Part shown: positions 18,907-28,006 of the stretch, in pieces | How positions within the stretch are numbered: the stretch's first letter is position 1 | Layout of the letters: every line of letters begins with the position of its first letter | NCBI GenBank assembly: GCA_021848465.1 | Contig: JAJZUP010000005.1 | Location: forward strand, 21,985-85,984 | Length of the DNA stretch: 64,000 bases | DNA from: Pseudomonadota bacterium | GTDB taxonomy: Bacteria > Pseudomonadota > Gammaproteobacteria > Burkholderiales > Gallionellaceae | Direction of reading: 5' to 3' | Notes under the pieces: generated by a model | What the model was told of the DNA's origin: nothing | Seen by the model: only the letters and a program-made list of their open reading frames with translations | The model's database searches: none | Translations under genes and position numbers: made by a program

Positions 18907-19416
18907 TCATGGGGTCTTGGTGATGTTGCCAGTGGCAGCGACCGATGCGGTCATGGCGGTGGCGCCCGACCAGGTGCCGTTCAGCGTCAGTGTGGCGCTG
19001 CCCCCAGCGCCTTGTGTGCCATTCGGGTTGAAACGGATGAATGCTGCGTTGCCGGTCAGGGTCAGGGTAGAACCGATGGCCGGGCGCACGGCTACCGGGT
19101 TGGGATCGGTGGCAGTTGCGGTATCGCATGCGCCATCCTGATTTGCGTCATAGCAGACCAGCCAGCCGTTTTTCCAGTCGGTGCCGGCCCCGCAAGTGGT
19201 GTCGGTCGCGCGCACGCACATCAGTACGCGCTGGTTGCGCTTGATCGCATCACTACGTGCACGGTTCAGGTCGCTGACGATCAGCGTCATGGCGGATTTC
19301 TGGCGTATGCTGTTGATCATGCCGGTCAGCGATGGCAAGGCGGCCATCGCCAGTATGCCCGCCACCGCCAGAACCACGATCAACTCGATCAGCGTTACGC
19401 CCGCTTGCTGCCGCAT
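18907..19416 (-). CDS. fimT: FimT/GspH-family minor pseudopilin
   Basis: 169 residues: MRQQAGVTLIELIVVLAVAG is a prepilin leader with cleavage after Gly and Glu at +5. The C-terminal soluble domain fits the FimT/GspH (FimU) fold and contains several cysteines. GGAGGAAAT before the ATG at 19416 fixes the start; a longer in-frame start at 19449 lacks a ribosome site. As first gene of the operon it takes the place of Pseudomonas fimU. FimT-type pilins can bind DNA in naturally transformable relatives; whether this one does is unknown. Confidence 0.85.
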   Translation of the reverse strand: MRQQAGVTLIELIVVLAVAGILAMAALPSLTGMINSIRQKSAMTLIVSDLNRARSDAIKRNQRVLMCVRATDTTCGAGTDWKNGWLVCYDANQDGACDTATATDPNPVAVRPAIGSTLTLTGNAAFIRFNPNGTQGAGGSATLTLNGTWSGATAMTASVAATGNITKTP

Positions 19417-19649
19417 ATTTCCTCCGGTCTTATTCCAACGGCAAACCAATGCCGATTTCAGTTATGCGCAGTGTATTAAGCGGGGGGCAATTCAGTAAAG
19501 TATCAGCCGATAGTCGGTGTCGTTGGCAAATGCAAACGGCTTCAGATGGGGCTGTTTAAGGAGTGATCGTAGCGGATTGGCCGACAGGCGGCGTTACGCC
19601 GGAAAGGCCCTCCAGGTGGGAGGGTTGGAGCTGCCCTCTGGAGGGCAGC

Positions 19650-22421
19650 TTAACCGCTGTTGCGCAGACCGGCCGCGATGCCGTTGATCGTCAGGTGGAT
19701 AGCACGCTTGATTTTTTCGTTTTCATCGCCCGCTCGATGGCGTTGCAATAGCCCGACTTGCAGGTGGTTTAACGGGTCGATGTAAGGCGTGCGCGTGGTC
19801 AGGCTGCGCGCCAAGGTCGGATTCTCTTCCAGCAGGGCCGAGGCGCCGGTGATTGTGAACAGCACTTCAATCGTATTTTGCCATTCACGCTCAATGGCAC
19901 CGAAGACGCGTTCACGCAAATCTTCGTCCTGCACCAGCTCGGCATAACGCGAGGCGATGCCCATGTCGGTTTTGGAGAGCACCATGTCCATGTTGGACAG
20001 CAAGCCGCGGAAGAAAGCCCAGTTGGCGTGCATTTCCTTGAGCTGCTGCAAGCCGGCATCGCCTTCGCGCTCGATGAATTTCTTGGCGGCGCTGCCGAAT
20101 CCATACCAGCCCGGCAGGATGGCGCGGTTCAGGCTCCAGCTGAACACCCACGGGATGGCGCGCAAGTCTTCGATCTTGTTGGTGGCGCGTCGTGCGGAAG
20201 GGCGGCTGCCGATATTGAGTTCGGCGATCTCGCGTATTGGTGTCGCGGCGAAAAAGTAATCGGTGAACCCCGGGGTTTCATAGACCAGCGCGCGGTAGGC
20301 GGAGAATGCATCTTCGCTCATGGTTTCCATGATGCGCATGTAAACCGGGTTGCCGTCGCCGTTATGGGCATGGTCGAGCAGGGTTGCTTCCATGGTCGCG
20401 GCGATCAGGATCTCAAGGTTGCGGCGGCCGATTTCGGGATTGGAATATTTGCTCGAAATCACCTCGCCCTGCTCGGTAATGCGGATTTGCGCATTCACGC
20501 TGCCGGGGGGTTGTGCGAGGATGGCCTCGTAGCTCGGGCCGCCACCGCGGCCCACTGTGCCGCCGCGGCCGTGGAACAGGCGCAGTTCGATGCCGTGCTT
20601 TGCAAAAACCTTGACCAGTTCCACTTCGGCCTTGTACAGCTCCCAGTTGGCGGTGAGGTAGCCGCCGTCCTTGTTGCTATCCGAATAGCCCAGCATGACT
20701 TCCTGGGTGTTGCCCCGGCTCTTCAGCAACTCGCGGTAGAACGGTATCGAGAACAGCTCGTCCATGATGACGCCGCAGCCTTGCAGGTCGGCGATGGTTT
20801 CAAACAGCGGGATGATGTTGAGGTGCAGTTGCGGGGCTGCGCCGACTTCGAGCAAATGCGTCTGCTGCAGCATCAGCGCCACTTCGAGCAGGTCGCTGAC
20901 TGCGTCGGTTTTCGAAATGATGTAATTGGGCAGCGCGGCGCGACCGAAGCGGCGATGAATTTCGGCAGCGGCCTGCATCAGGTGCAGTTCGCCCAACACG
21001 GTTTCGGAAAACTTGTCGAGCTCCAGCGCCAGCAGCTTGCCCTGCCGCAAAGTGTTGAGCAACACGGTGCGGCGATCCGCTTCGTCCAGCTTTGCATAGT
21101 CGGAGACGCCTGCATTGGCGAGCAGTTCGCTGACCACTTGCTCGTGGATCCCGCTGTGCTGACGCATGTCGAGCGGGGCGAGGTGGAAGCCGAATACTTC
21201 GGCAGCGCGGCGCAGGTCCGCCAGGCGGCCGTGCGACAGGTAGGTCGCGCGATGATGTTCCAGCGAATCAATGACGATGTTCAGCTCGGCGATGAACTCG
21301 CCGGCGTTGGCATAGGGCTGGACCGAGCGGCTGACCGGGTGCAGGTGGCTGACGTGGTGGCCGAGGCTTTCGGAAGTGGCGACCAGGCGTGCGTAGATGG
21401 CGATCAGCGCGCGGCGGTACGGCTCATCTTCTCGGCTCGGCGCGGTGTCCGGCGAATTGTTGGCAAATTCCTGGAGGGCGTCGCTGACTTTGGCCATGCG
21501 GTTGGAAATGCTCAAACGCGAGCTGAGCAGTTCGGTTTCCGCCAGGTAGTATTCCAGTGCGGTGAAGGAATGGCGCTCGGCCGCATCCAGCATCACTTTG
21601 TGGGTGACGAACGGGTTGCCGTCGCGGTCGCCGCCGATCCAGCTTCCCACGCGCAGGAACGGGGGGATGTGCAAGGCGTCGCCAAAACGCGCGGCTGTGA
21701 GTTTTTCCAGGCCCGCATACAGCTTGGGAATCTCGCGCAGGAAGGTGTAATCGTAAAACGACAGACCGTTCTTGACTTCGTCCTGCACCGACAGCTTGGT
21801 GGTGCGCAACATGCGCGTATCCCACAGGATCAGGATGAAGCGGCGCAAAGCCTCCTCGTTTTCAGCCAGCTCTTCCGGCGTCATGTCGAGGCGGTCGCGT
21901 TCGGCCAGCAATTGGGCAATGATCAGCTGGCAGTTCAGGATGCTCTTGCGCTGCACCTCGGTCGGGTGCGCGGTCAGCACCGGTGAAATCACCGCCTTGT
22001 CGAAAAAGGCCTGCAGCGACGCGGCGCCGATGTTTTTTTCCTGCACGCGGTCGAGCGCCAGTTGCACGCTGCCTTCCTGCGGCGGCGACCCCGCTTTGAG
22101 GTGCGCGCGGCGGCGGCGGTTGTGGTGCTGGTCTTCGGCGATGTTCGACAGTTGCGAGAAATAGCTGAATGCACGTACCACCAGCAGGGTTTCGTCCGGA
22201 GTCAGCGCGTCCAGGATCTGCTCCAGGATTTCGCCATCGCGCTCATCTTGTGTTTTGCGGAAACGCACGGCGGCGCGGCGCACACTCTCGATCAATTCAA
22301 AAGTGGCCTCCCCTTCCTGTTCGCGCAGGGTATCGCCCAGGATGCGCCCCAGCAGGCGAATATCGTCGCGCAGTGGCAAATCCTTGCTGGACAGGTCAGT
22401 AGGGGCAGACAGCAAATTCAT
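19650..22421 (-). CDS. ppc: Phosphoenolpyruvate carboxylase
   Basis: Carboxylates phosphoenolpyruvate with bicarbonate to oxaloacetate, refilling the TCA cycle. 923 residues from the chosen ATG (AAGAAGAG upstream); in-frame ATGs reach back to 22487 but lack good ribosome sites. Catalytic signatures: LTAHPTEVQRKS with the active-site histidine, and HGRGGTVGRGGGPSYEA, the PEP-binding glycine loop. The C-terminus ends GIAAGLRNSG; the usual ending is NG-type. It is divergent from hemC across about 80 bp that must hold both promoters. Confidence 0.96.
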   Translation of the reverse strand: MNLLSAPTDLSSKDLPLRDDIRLLGRILGDTLREQEGEATFELIESVRRAAVRFRKTQDERDGEILEQILDALTPDETLLVVRAFSYFSQLSNIAEDQHHNRRRRAHLKAGSPPQEGSVQLALDRVQEKNIGAASLQAFFDKAVISPVLTAHPTEVQRKSILNCQLIIAQLLAERDRLDMTPEELAENEEALRRFILILWDTRMLRTTKLSVQDEVKNGLSFYDYTFLREIPKLYAGLEKLTAARFGDALHIPPFLRVGSWIGGDRDGNPFVTHKVMLDAAERHSFTALEYYLAETELLSSRLSISNRMAKVSDALQEFANNSPDTAPSREDEPYRRALIAIYARLVATSESLGHHVSHLHPVSRSVQPYANAGEFIAELNIVIDSLEHHRATYLSHGRLADLRRAAEVFGFHLAPLDMRQHSGIHEQVVSELLANAGVSDYAKLDEADRRTVLLNTLRQGKLLALELDKFSETVLGELHLMQAAAEIHRRFGRAALPNYIISKTDAVSDLLEVALMLQQTHLLEVGAAPQLHLNIIPLFETIADLQGCGVIMDELFSIPFYRELLKSRGNTQEVMLGYSDSNKDGGYLTANWELYKAEVELVKVFAKHGIELRLFHGRGGTVGRGGGPSYEAILAQPPGSVNAQIRITEQGEVISSKYSNPEIGRRNLEILIAATMEATLLDHAHNGDGNPVYMRIMETMSEDAFSAYRALVYETPGFTDYFFAATPIREIAELNIGSRPSARRATNKIEDLRAIPWVFSWSLNRAILPGWYGFGSAAKKFIEREGDAGLQQLKEMHANWAFFRGLLSNMDMVLSKTDMGIASRYAELVQDEDLRERVFGAIEREWQNTIEVLFTITGASALLEENPTLARSLTTRTPYIDPLNHLQVGLLQRHRAGDENEKIKRAIHLTINGIAAGLRNSG

Positions 22422-22502
22422 AACACTCTTCTTAAGCATGGCGAACGGGCGGCTCATGTTAGAATGCACCGCAAATAAATTATCCAAACTTCAGGAAACA
22501 CA

Positions 22503-23453
22503 ATGAATCAGGTATCTCAGCAGCACACAGCTCCCGCAAGACTGGTGATCGCGTCGCGCGAAAGCGCATTGGCAATGTGGCAGGCAGAGCATATCCGAGA
22601 CCGACTGCGCGCATTATACCCGCAAACTGAGGTAAGCATATTGGGCATGACGACCCAGGGCGACCAGATATTGAATGTCACACTGTCCAAGATCGGTGGC
22701 AAGGGGCTGTTCGTGAAGGAGCTCGAAACCGCGCTGGAGAACGGCAGCGCGGATATTGCCGTACATTCGTTGAAGGATGTGCCGATGCACCTGCCGCAAG
22801 GGTTTGCGCTGGCCTGCATCGGCGAACGCGAGGATCCGCGCGATGCGTTCGTCTCGAACAACTACGATAACCTGCAGGCGTTGCCGCCCGGCAGCGTGGT
22901 CGGCACATCGAGCCTGCGCCGCGAAAGCCAGTTGCGTGCGCGCTTCCCGCACCTGAAGATCGAGCCGCTGCGTGGCAATGTGCAGACCCGCCTGCGCAAA
23001 CTGGACGAGGGGCAATATGCGGCGATCATCCTGGCCGCAGCCGGACTGAAACGACTCGGACTGGGCGCGCGCATCCGCAATGTGATCTCCAGTGACGACA
23101 GCCTGCCTGCGGTGGGGCAGGGCGCTCTCGGTATCGAGACGCGTGCGGATCGTCCCGATCTCCAGGCATTGCTGGCCCCGCTGCATCATGCCGATACCGC
23201 CGCGTGCGTGCTGGCCGAGCGTGCGATGAGCCGGGCGCTGGCAGGAAGTTGCCAGGTACCGTTGGGCGGGTTTGCCGAGATAATGAATGGCAAACTGCGC
23301 ATGCGCGGTTTCGTTGCGACCCCGGACGGCACGCGCATGTTGCGCGCCGAGCAGACTGGCGAAATTTCCAATCCCGAAGCGCTGGGCAATACTGTTGCAC
23401 AAGCCCTGCTGGCGCAAGGGGCCGGTGAAATCCTCGCTTCCCTGAATGACTGA
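22503..23453 (+). CDS. hemC: Porphobilinogen deaminase (hydroxymethylbilane synthase)
   Basis: Joins four porphobilinogens into hydroxymethylbilane in haem synthesis. 316 residues; the dipyrromethane cofactor cysteine is C250 in [10 protein letters not shown]. Conserved substrate loops [23 protein letters not shown] and GNVQTRL are visible. AGGAAA precedes the ATG. The gene starts the hemC-hemD-hemX-hemY operon, with an 8-base overlap into hemD. Confidence 0.97.
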   Translation: MNQVSQQHTAPARLVIASRESALAMWQAEHIRDRLRALYPQTEVSILGMTTQGDQILNVTLSKIGGKGLFVKELETALENGSADIAVHSLKDVPMHLPQGFALACIGEREDPRDAFVSNNYDNLQALPPGSVVGTSSLRRESQLRARFPHLKIEPLRGNVQTRLRKLDEGQYAAIILAAAGLKRLGLGARIRNVISSDDSLPAVGQGALGIETRADRPDLQALLAPLHHADTAACVLAERAMSRALAGSCQVPLGGFAEIMNGKLRMRGFVATPDGTRMLRAEQTGEISNPEALGNTVAQALLAQGAGEILASLND

Positions 23454-24246
23454 ACAGCAGCTTGCCGGACTGCGTATTGTCGTCACGCGTCCGCGCGAGC
23501 AGGCCGCTAGCCTGGCGCAAGGTATCGCCAGTCTGGGAGGGCAGCCGATCCTGTTTCCGCTGCTCGAGATCGAACCGTTAGGCGCTTCTCCAGAATTGCA
23601 GGGGCTGCTGGCTCGTCTGACCAGTTTTGACCTGGCAATTTTCATCAGTCCCAATGCGGTGCAGTACGGCATGGCGCTGCTCCGCGCGGCGGGCGGCTTG
23701 CCGCCCAACTTGCGCGTCGCGACGGTAGGCCAGGGCAGTGCACGAGCCCTGCAGGAGGCCGGGGTGGCGCAGGTCATCGCGCCAACCGCGCGTTCGGATA
23801 GCGAGGCCTTGCTGGAATTGCCGGAATTGCAGCAGGTGCGCGGCAGCCGAGTGGTGATCTTTCGCGGTGAGGAGGGGCGTGAATTGCTCGCGGATACGCT
23901 ACGCGCCCGCGGCGCAGCGGTGGAGTATGCGGCCTGTTACCGGCGACGCAAACCGGATGCCGATTTTGGCGCAGTGCTGGCGCAACAGCCGCATGCCATT
24001 ACCGTGAGCAGCAGCGAAGCTGTAGCCTGGCTTACCGAAATGGTGCCGCAGGAGGCATTGTCCATCCCCCTGTTTGCGTCGCATGCACGTATTGCGGAGA
24101 ACGCTTCCCGGCTCGGGTGGCGGAATGTGGTCGAAGTTGCGGGCGGGGATGACGGCATCCTGTCCGGTTTGGTAGCATGGGCAGATGACAAGTCGCGGGC
24201 AGTGGACACTGGGAGCGAGGTTGGGGAGTCGGGATTCAGGACATGA
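23446..24246 (+). CDS. hemD: Uroporphyrinogen-III synthase
   Basis: Closes and isomerises hydroxymethylbilane to uroporphyrinogen III. 266 residues; the family is poorly conserved, but [12 protein letters not shown] at the N-terminus, [10 protein letters not shown], the RGEEGRELL segment and TVSSSEAV are typical. It overlaps hemC by 8 bases and hemX by 4 (ATGA), so all four genes of the operon should be translated in step. Confidence 0.94.
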   Translation: MTEQQLAGLRIVVTRPREQAASLAQGIASLGGQPILFPLLEIEPLGASPELQGLLARLTSFDLAIFISPNAVQYGMALLRAAGGLPPNLRVATVGQGSARALQEAGVAQVIAPTARSDSEALLELPELQQVRGSRVVIFRGEEGRELLADTLRARGAAVEYAACYRRRKPDADFGAVLAQQPHAITVSSSEAVAWLTEMVPQEALSIPLFASHARIAENASRLGWRNVVEVAGGDDGILSGLVAWADDKSRAVDTGSEVGESGFRT

Positions 24247-25310
24247 CAGAACAGGTAACGCCACCAGAAAACAATGACGGCAGTCCGGCACAGGTTGCGC
24301 ATGGCAATCCGCTGGGGCGCTTGATCGCGCGCATGAGCCTGACACAACTGACTTTGGCGGTGCTTACCCTTGTTTTCCTGTGGCAGTGGTTTGATGCACA
24401 CCAGCAGATTGAGCAGATGCAGCAGCAATTGGCACAGCGTCTGTCGGAAATGGACGGCAGCAGCAAGGCCAGCCAGGCTTTGCTGGCGCAAAACCAGGAG
24501 ATGGTGCGCGAGCTGGGAGGGAAGCTGAGTGTGCTGGAAAGCAAATTTGCCGAGGCCCAGAACCAGCGCGCGGCACTGGAAGCCTTGTATCAGGAAATGT
24601 CGAGTAGCCGCGACCAGACAGCCCTTGCTGAAGTCGAGCAGACCTTGATGATTGCCGAACAGCAGTTGCAATTGGCTGCCAACGTCAAGGCTGCACTGAT
24701 TGCGATGCAGCATGCCGACAGCCGTTTGCAGCATCTCGACCGCCCTGCGCTGGCGGGGCTGCGCAAGACCATAGATCACGATATAGACAAGCTGCGGTCA
24801 CTGCCGAATATCGATGTGGCCGGGATCAATGCCCGCCTGGATGGGTTGGTCGCTGCGGTGAGCAACCTGCCCTTGATGCAGGACATCCATCCGCAGGAAG
24901 GTGCCCGCGCACCCGAGCCGGCTGCCGATGCGACGGCCTGGCAGCGTTTCTGGCGCGAGCTCTGGCAGGACATCCGGCACTTGGTGCGCATCGAAAACAC
25001 CGAAAAACAGTACATGCCGCTGCTGTCCCCAACGCAGTCGTTTTTCTTGCGCGAAAACCTGAAGATTCGTTTGCTGTCGGCGCGCTTGGCGCTGCTTTCG
25101 CGCGACGAGGCCAGCTTCAGGCGCGATGTGGGAACCGCGCAGGAATGGATACAGGCCTATTACGATTCCCGCTCGAAAGACACGGCGCAGGCGCTGGCGG
25201 TGTTGCAGAAGCTGGCGAGTGCCAATGTCAGCATCGAGCTGCCGGACATCAGCGACAGTCTGGAGGCGGTGCGCAACTATCGCATCGCGCATGAGAAAGG
25301 CGCGCGATGA
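24243..25310 (+). CDS. hemX: HemX-family membrane protein
   Basis: 355 residues with one transmembrane helix (about residues 32-48), a coiled-coil rich in Gln, Leu and Glu (about 50-140) and a soluble C-terminal domain ending near EWIQAYYDSRSKDT. This matches the proteobacterial HemX family (once called a uroporphyrinogen methyltransferase, a role not well supported). It probably sits in the inner membrane facing the periplasm and acts with HemY. ATGA overlaps link it to both neighbours. Confidence 0.88.
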   Translation: MTEQVTPPENNDGSPAQVAHGNPLGRLIARMSLTQLTLAVLTLVFLWQWFDAHQQIEQMQQQLAQRLSEMDGSSKASQALLAQNQEMVRELGGKLSVLESKFAEAQNQRAALEALYQEMSSSRDQTALAEVEQTLMIAEQQLQLAANVKAALIAMQHADSRLQHLDRPALAGLRKTIDHDIDKLRSLPNIDVAGINARLDGLVAAVSNLPLMQDIHPQEGARAPEPAADATAWQRFWRELWQDIRHLVRIENTEKQYMPLLSPTQSFFLRENLKIRLLSARLALLSRDEASFRRDVGTAQEWIQAYYDSRSKDTAQALAVLQKLASANVSIELPDISDSLEAVRNYRIAHEKGAR

Positions 25311-26485
25311 AATTCCTGGTCTGGCTGCTTGCCCTGTTTGCAGCCGCGGCCGCCCTGACCGTGGCCTCGCATAATCCCGGCTACGTGCAGATCGTCTATC
25401 CGCCCTACCGCCTGGAAATGACGCTGACCTTTTTTGTGCTGGCGCTGCTGGCCGGGTTTGCCGTCGTGTATATGCTGGTGCGGGTGGCGCTTGCCATCCT
25501 GCGGTTGCCCGCATATGTGCGTACATTCCGCGAGGAAAGCTCGCGCAGCAAGGGGCGTGCGGCGATGATGGAGGCGCTGACCGCCTTTTTCGAGGGCCGC
25601 TATACCGAGGCCGAGAGGGCCGCGGTGCGTTCCATGGAGTTGGGGGAAAAATCCGGCCTCAACCCGATTGTTGCGGCACGCGCGGCGCATGAGTTGCGCG
25701 AATTCGAAAAGCGCGACGCTTATCTTGTCGATGCCGAAAACAAGCAGATCGGCGAGGCCACAATGCGCCTGATGGCGCGCACCGAATTCCAGCTAGACCA
25801 GAAGCAGCCGCAATCCGCCTTGGGTTCGCTGAAGGAGCTGGATGCGACCGGCACACGGAAAAATGTGGGCGCGCTCACCCTGGAGCTCAAGGCGCAGCAA
25901 CAGGCGCGCAACTGGGAGGCGGTGCTGGAAGTGCTGGCACAACTCGAAAAGTGCCGCGGGATCGAGATGGCGCTGGCCGGACAGATCCGCCGCCAGGCTT
26001 GGCTGGAGCGGTTGCGCGGACAGGGTGAGGACAGCGAGGGTCTGCGCAAACTGTGGAAGACCGTGCCAAACGAATTACGCCGCGATGCGCGGATAGCCGA
26101 AGCTGCCGCCCAAGCGTTCCTGAAACTCCATGAATGCGATGTCGCAGCGCGCCTGCTGGCGGAAAGCCTGGAGGCGCAATGGGACAGCGCACTGGTGGCG
26201 CTGTACGGCGATTGCCATGGCAGCGATGTGGTATCTCGGATCGAGCAGGCCGAGCGCTGGCTCAAGCAGCATGCCGACGACGCCGGGTTGCTGCTGGCGC
26301 TCGGAAAGCTGTGCCTGCACCAGGAGTTGTGGGGCAAGGCGCAAAGCTACCTGGAGGCCAGCGTCAGCCTGCAACCCAGCCGCGTTGCTTATTCGGCACT
26401 GGGCCAGCTTTGCGAAAAAACCGGCAAGCCGGAACAGGCATTTAATTATTACCACCAGGCTATGGCTGTCGACAGCGATGTATAG
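25307..26485 (+). CDS. hemY: HemY-family TPR membrane protein
   Basis: 392 residues: two transmembrane helices near the N-terminus (about residues 3-20 and 40-62), then the HemY_N region (RLPAYVRTFREESSRSKG) and a tetratricopeptide-type helical domain to the end. This is the proteobacterial HemY, not protoporphyrinogen oxidase of the same name; its part in late haem synthesis is unproven. It overlaps hemX by 4 bases and closes the operon. A 160-bp gap with no gene follows. Confidence 0.88.
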   Translation: MKFLVWLLALFAAAAALTVASHNPGYVQIVYPPYRLEMTLTFFVLALLAGFAVVYMLVRVALAILRLPAYVRTFREESSRSKGRAAMMEALTAFFEGRYTEAERAAVRSMELGEKSGLNPIVAARAAHELREFEKRDAYLVDAENKQIGEATMRLMARTEFQLDQKQPQSALGSLKELDATGTRKNVGALTLELKAQQQARNWEAVLEVLAQLEKCRGIEMALAGQIRRQAWLERLRGQGEDSEGLRKLWKTVPNELRRDARIAEAAAQAFLKLHECDVAARLLAESLEAQWDSALVALYGDCHGSDVVSRIEQAERWLKQHADDAGLLLALGKLCLHQELWGKAQSYLEASVSLQPSRVAYSALGQLCEKTGKPEQAFNYYHQAMAVDSDV

Positions 26486-26647
26486 CGTTGCCAAGGCTTG
26501 AATATTGGCTTCCTAGCGAGATAAGGCCTGTCGGCCATGTCTTGCGTGTTTGTTATGCCAACAATTGCCGGGTAAACCCCCTCCTGTTTGCGGCTTTGCT
26601 TTGACATAGGCACTTGATAATAGCCATGACCAATGGAGTAGAAAGTC

Positions 26648-27805
26648 ATGGCGGCAGAAGACAGTGACCTAGAAAAAACCGAACAGCCCTCGCAACGGCG
26701 CCTGGACCAGGCGCGCGAAGAGGGCCAGGTTGCGCGTTCGCGCGAGCTCTCCACGTTTGCCGTGTTGATGGCGGGCGGGGCCGGATTGTGGCTGATGGGC
26801 GATTCTCTGTCGCAGCAGTTGATCAGGTTGATCCGCACCGGGTTGACGCTCGATGCCAACCTGGTGTTCAGTCCCGACGCGTTGATGCCGCATTTGCATG
26901 AGCTGGCCTGGGCTACGCTGCTGGGATTTCTCCCTTTCCTGTTATTGATGCTTGTGGTGGCGACGTTTTCGCCGCTGCTGCTGAACGGCTGGCTGTTTAC
27001 GCTGAAGCCGCTGGTTCCCGATTTTTCCAAGCTGAACCCGGTGACCGGGCTCGGGCGGATGTTTTCCACGCACAGCCTGGTGGAACTGGTGAAGGCGATT
27101 GCAAAATCGCTGGTGGTGGGCGGGATTGGTGCCTGGGTGATCTGGCATAACCGCGACAACGTGCTGGCATTAGTAGGGGAGCCTGCTGCGCTTGCCATTC
27201 CGCATCTAGGCGGGGTGATCTGGGCTTGTTTTGCCAGCATTATGGGCGGCATGTTGCTGATCGTCGGCGTGGATGTGCCGTTCCAGTTGTGGGAGCACAG
27301 CAAGAAACTGAAGATGACCAAGCAGGAAGTACGTCAGGAGGCCAAGGAAACCGAGGGCGATCCGCAGGTCAAGGCGCGTATCCGCAGCATGCAGCGCGAG
27401 ATTGCCCGTCGCCGCATGATGGCCGAGATTCCGACCGCGGACGTGGTGGTGACCAACCCGACCCACTTCTCCGTGGCGTTGAAGTACAGCGAGAACGGCA
27501 TGCGTGCGCCGGTGGTGGTGGCCAAGGGACGTCACCTGATGGCCGCGCGTATCCGTGAAATCGCCAAGGAGAACAATGTGCCTATCCTTGAAGCACCGCC
27601 TCTGGCGCGTGCCTTGTACAAGCACACCGATATCGGGCAGATGATTCCAGAGGCGTTGTACACCGCGGTGGCCGAAGTGCTGGCGTATGTCTACCAATTG
27701 CGGCGTTACCAGACTGCCGGGGGGAATTACCCGCAAGCACCGCGCGATTTGCCGGTACCGAAGGAGCTGGATCCGTACACTACTAATCCGGAGTTTGCCG
27801 CTTAG
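26648..27805 (+). CDS. flhB: Flagellar export gate protein FlhB
   Basis: Inner-membrane component of the flagellar type III export gate that switches specificity from rod/hook to filament proteins. 385 residues: four transmembrane helices, then a cytoplasmic domain with the self-cleavage motif N270-P-T-H. Conserved N-terminal EKTEQPSQRRLDQAREEGQV is present. The ATG has GGAG about 12 bases upstream. It opens the flhB-flhA-flhF-flhG-fliA-motC-motD series; I see no convincing sigma-54 or sigma-28 site in the 160 bp before it. Confidence 0.96.
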   Translation: MAAEDSDLEKTEQPSQRRLDQAREEGQVARSRELSTFAVLMAGGAGLWLMGDSLSQQLIRLIRTGLTLDANLVFSPDALMPHLHELAWATLLGFLPFLLLMLVVATFSPLLLNGWLFTLKPLVPDFSKLNPVTGLGRMFSTHSLVELVKAIAKSLVVGGIGAWVIWHNRDNVLALVGEPAALAIPHLGGVIWACFASIMGGMLLIVGVDVPFQLWEHSKKLKMTKQEVRQEAKETEGDPQVKARIRSMQREIARRRMMAEIPTADVVVTNPTHFSVALKYSENGMRAPVVVAKGRHLMAARIREIAKENNVPILEAPPLARALYKHTDIGQMIPEALYTAVAEVLAYVYQLRRYQTAGGNYPQAPRDLPVPKELDPYTTNPEFAA

Positions 27806-27820
27806 GGACTGACCCGGAAA

Positions 27821-27861
27821 CGCAATTCGGAGACGGGGGGAGACCATCCCTCCGGATTGCG
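27821..27861. other. Hairpin between flhB and flhA
   Basis: CGCAATTCGGAG pairs with CTCCGGATTGCG (12 bp including one G-T pair) around a 17-base loop. It lies just after the flhB stop in a 200-bp spacer that otherwise holds no gene. No T-run follows, so it may be a processing or stability element rather than a terminator. Confidence 0.45.
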
Positions 27862-28006
27862 GCTGCCCGGATTTTCAGCAGCGAGCATGTGAAATACCGG
27901 ATAAATCTCCCTCTATTCCCCCGCTCACTTTTTCCCATACTCCAGATAATAGCCATCAAGAGTGAACCGGTTTTCCGGTATGGATGCCTGGAGAGGGATG
28001 CAGCAA

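Noticed and set aside
19878-21986. 702-codon plus-strand frame opposite ppc
   Set aside because: Antisense to ppc, which has full catalytic motifs; long shadow frames are expected in GC-rich coding DNA.
26449-27321. Long minus-strand frame opposite flhB
   Set aside because: Antisense shadow of a clear flhB gene; composition reflects wobble bias, no family features.
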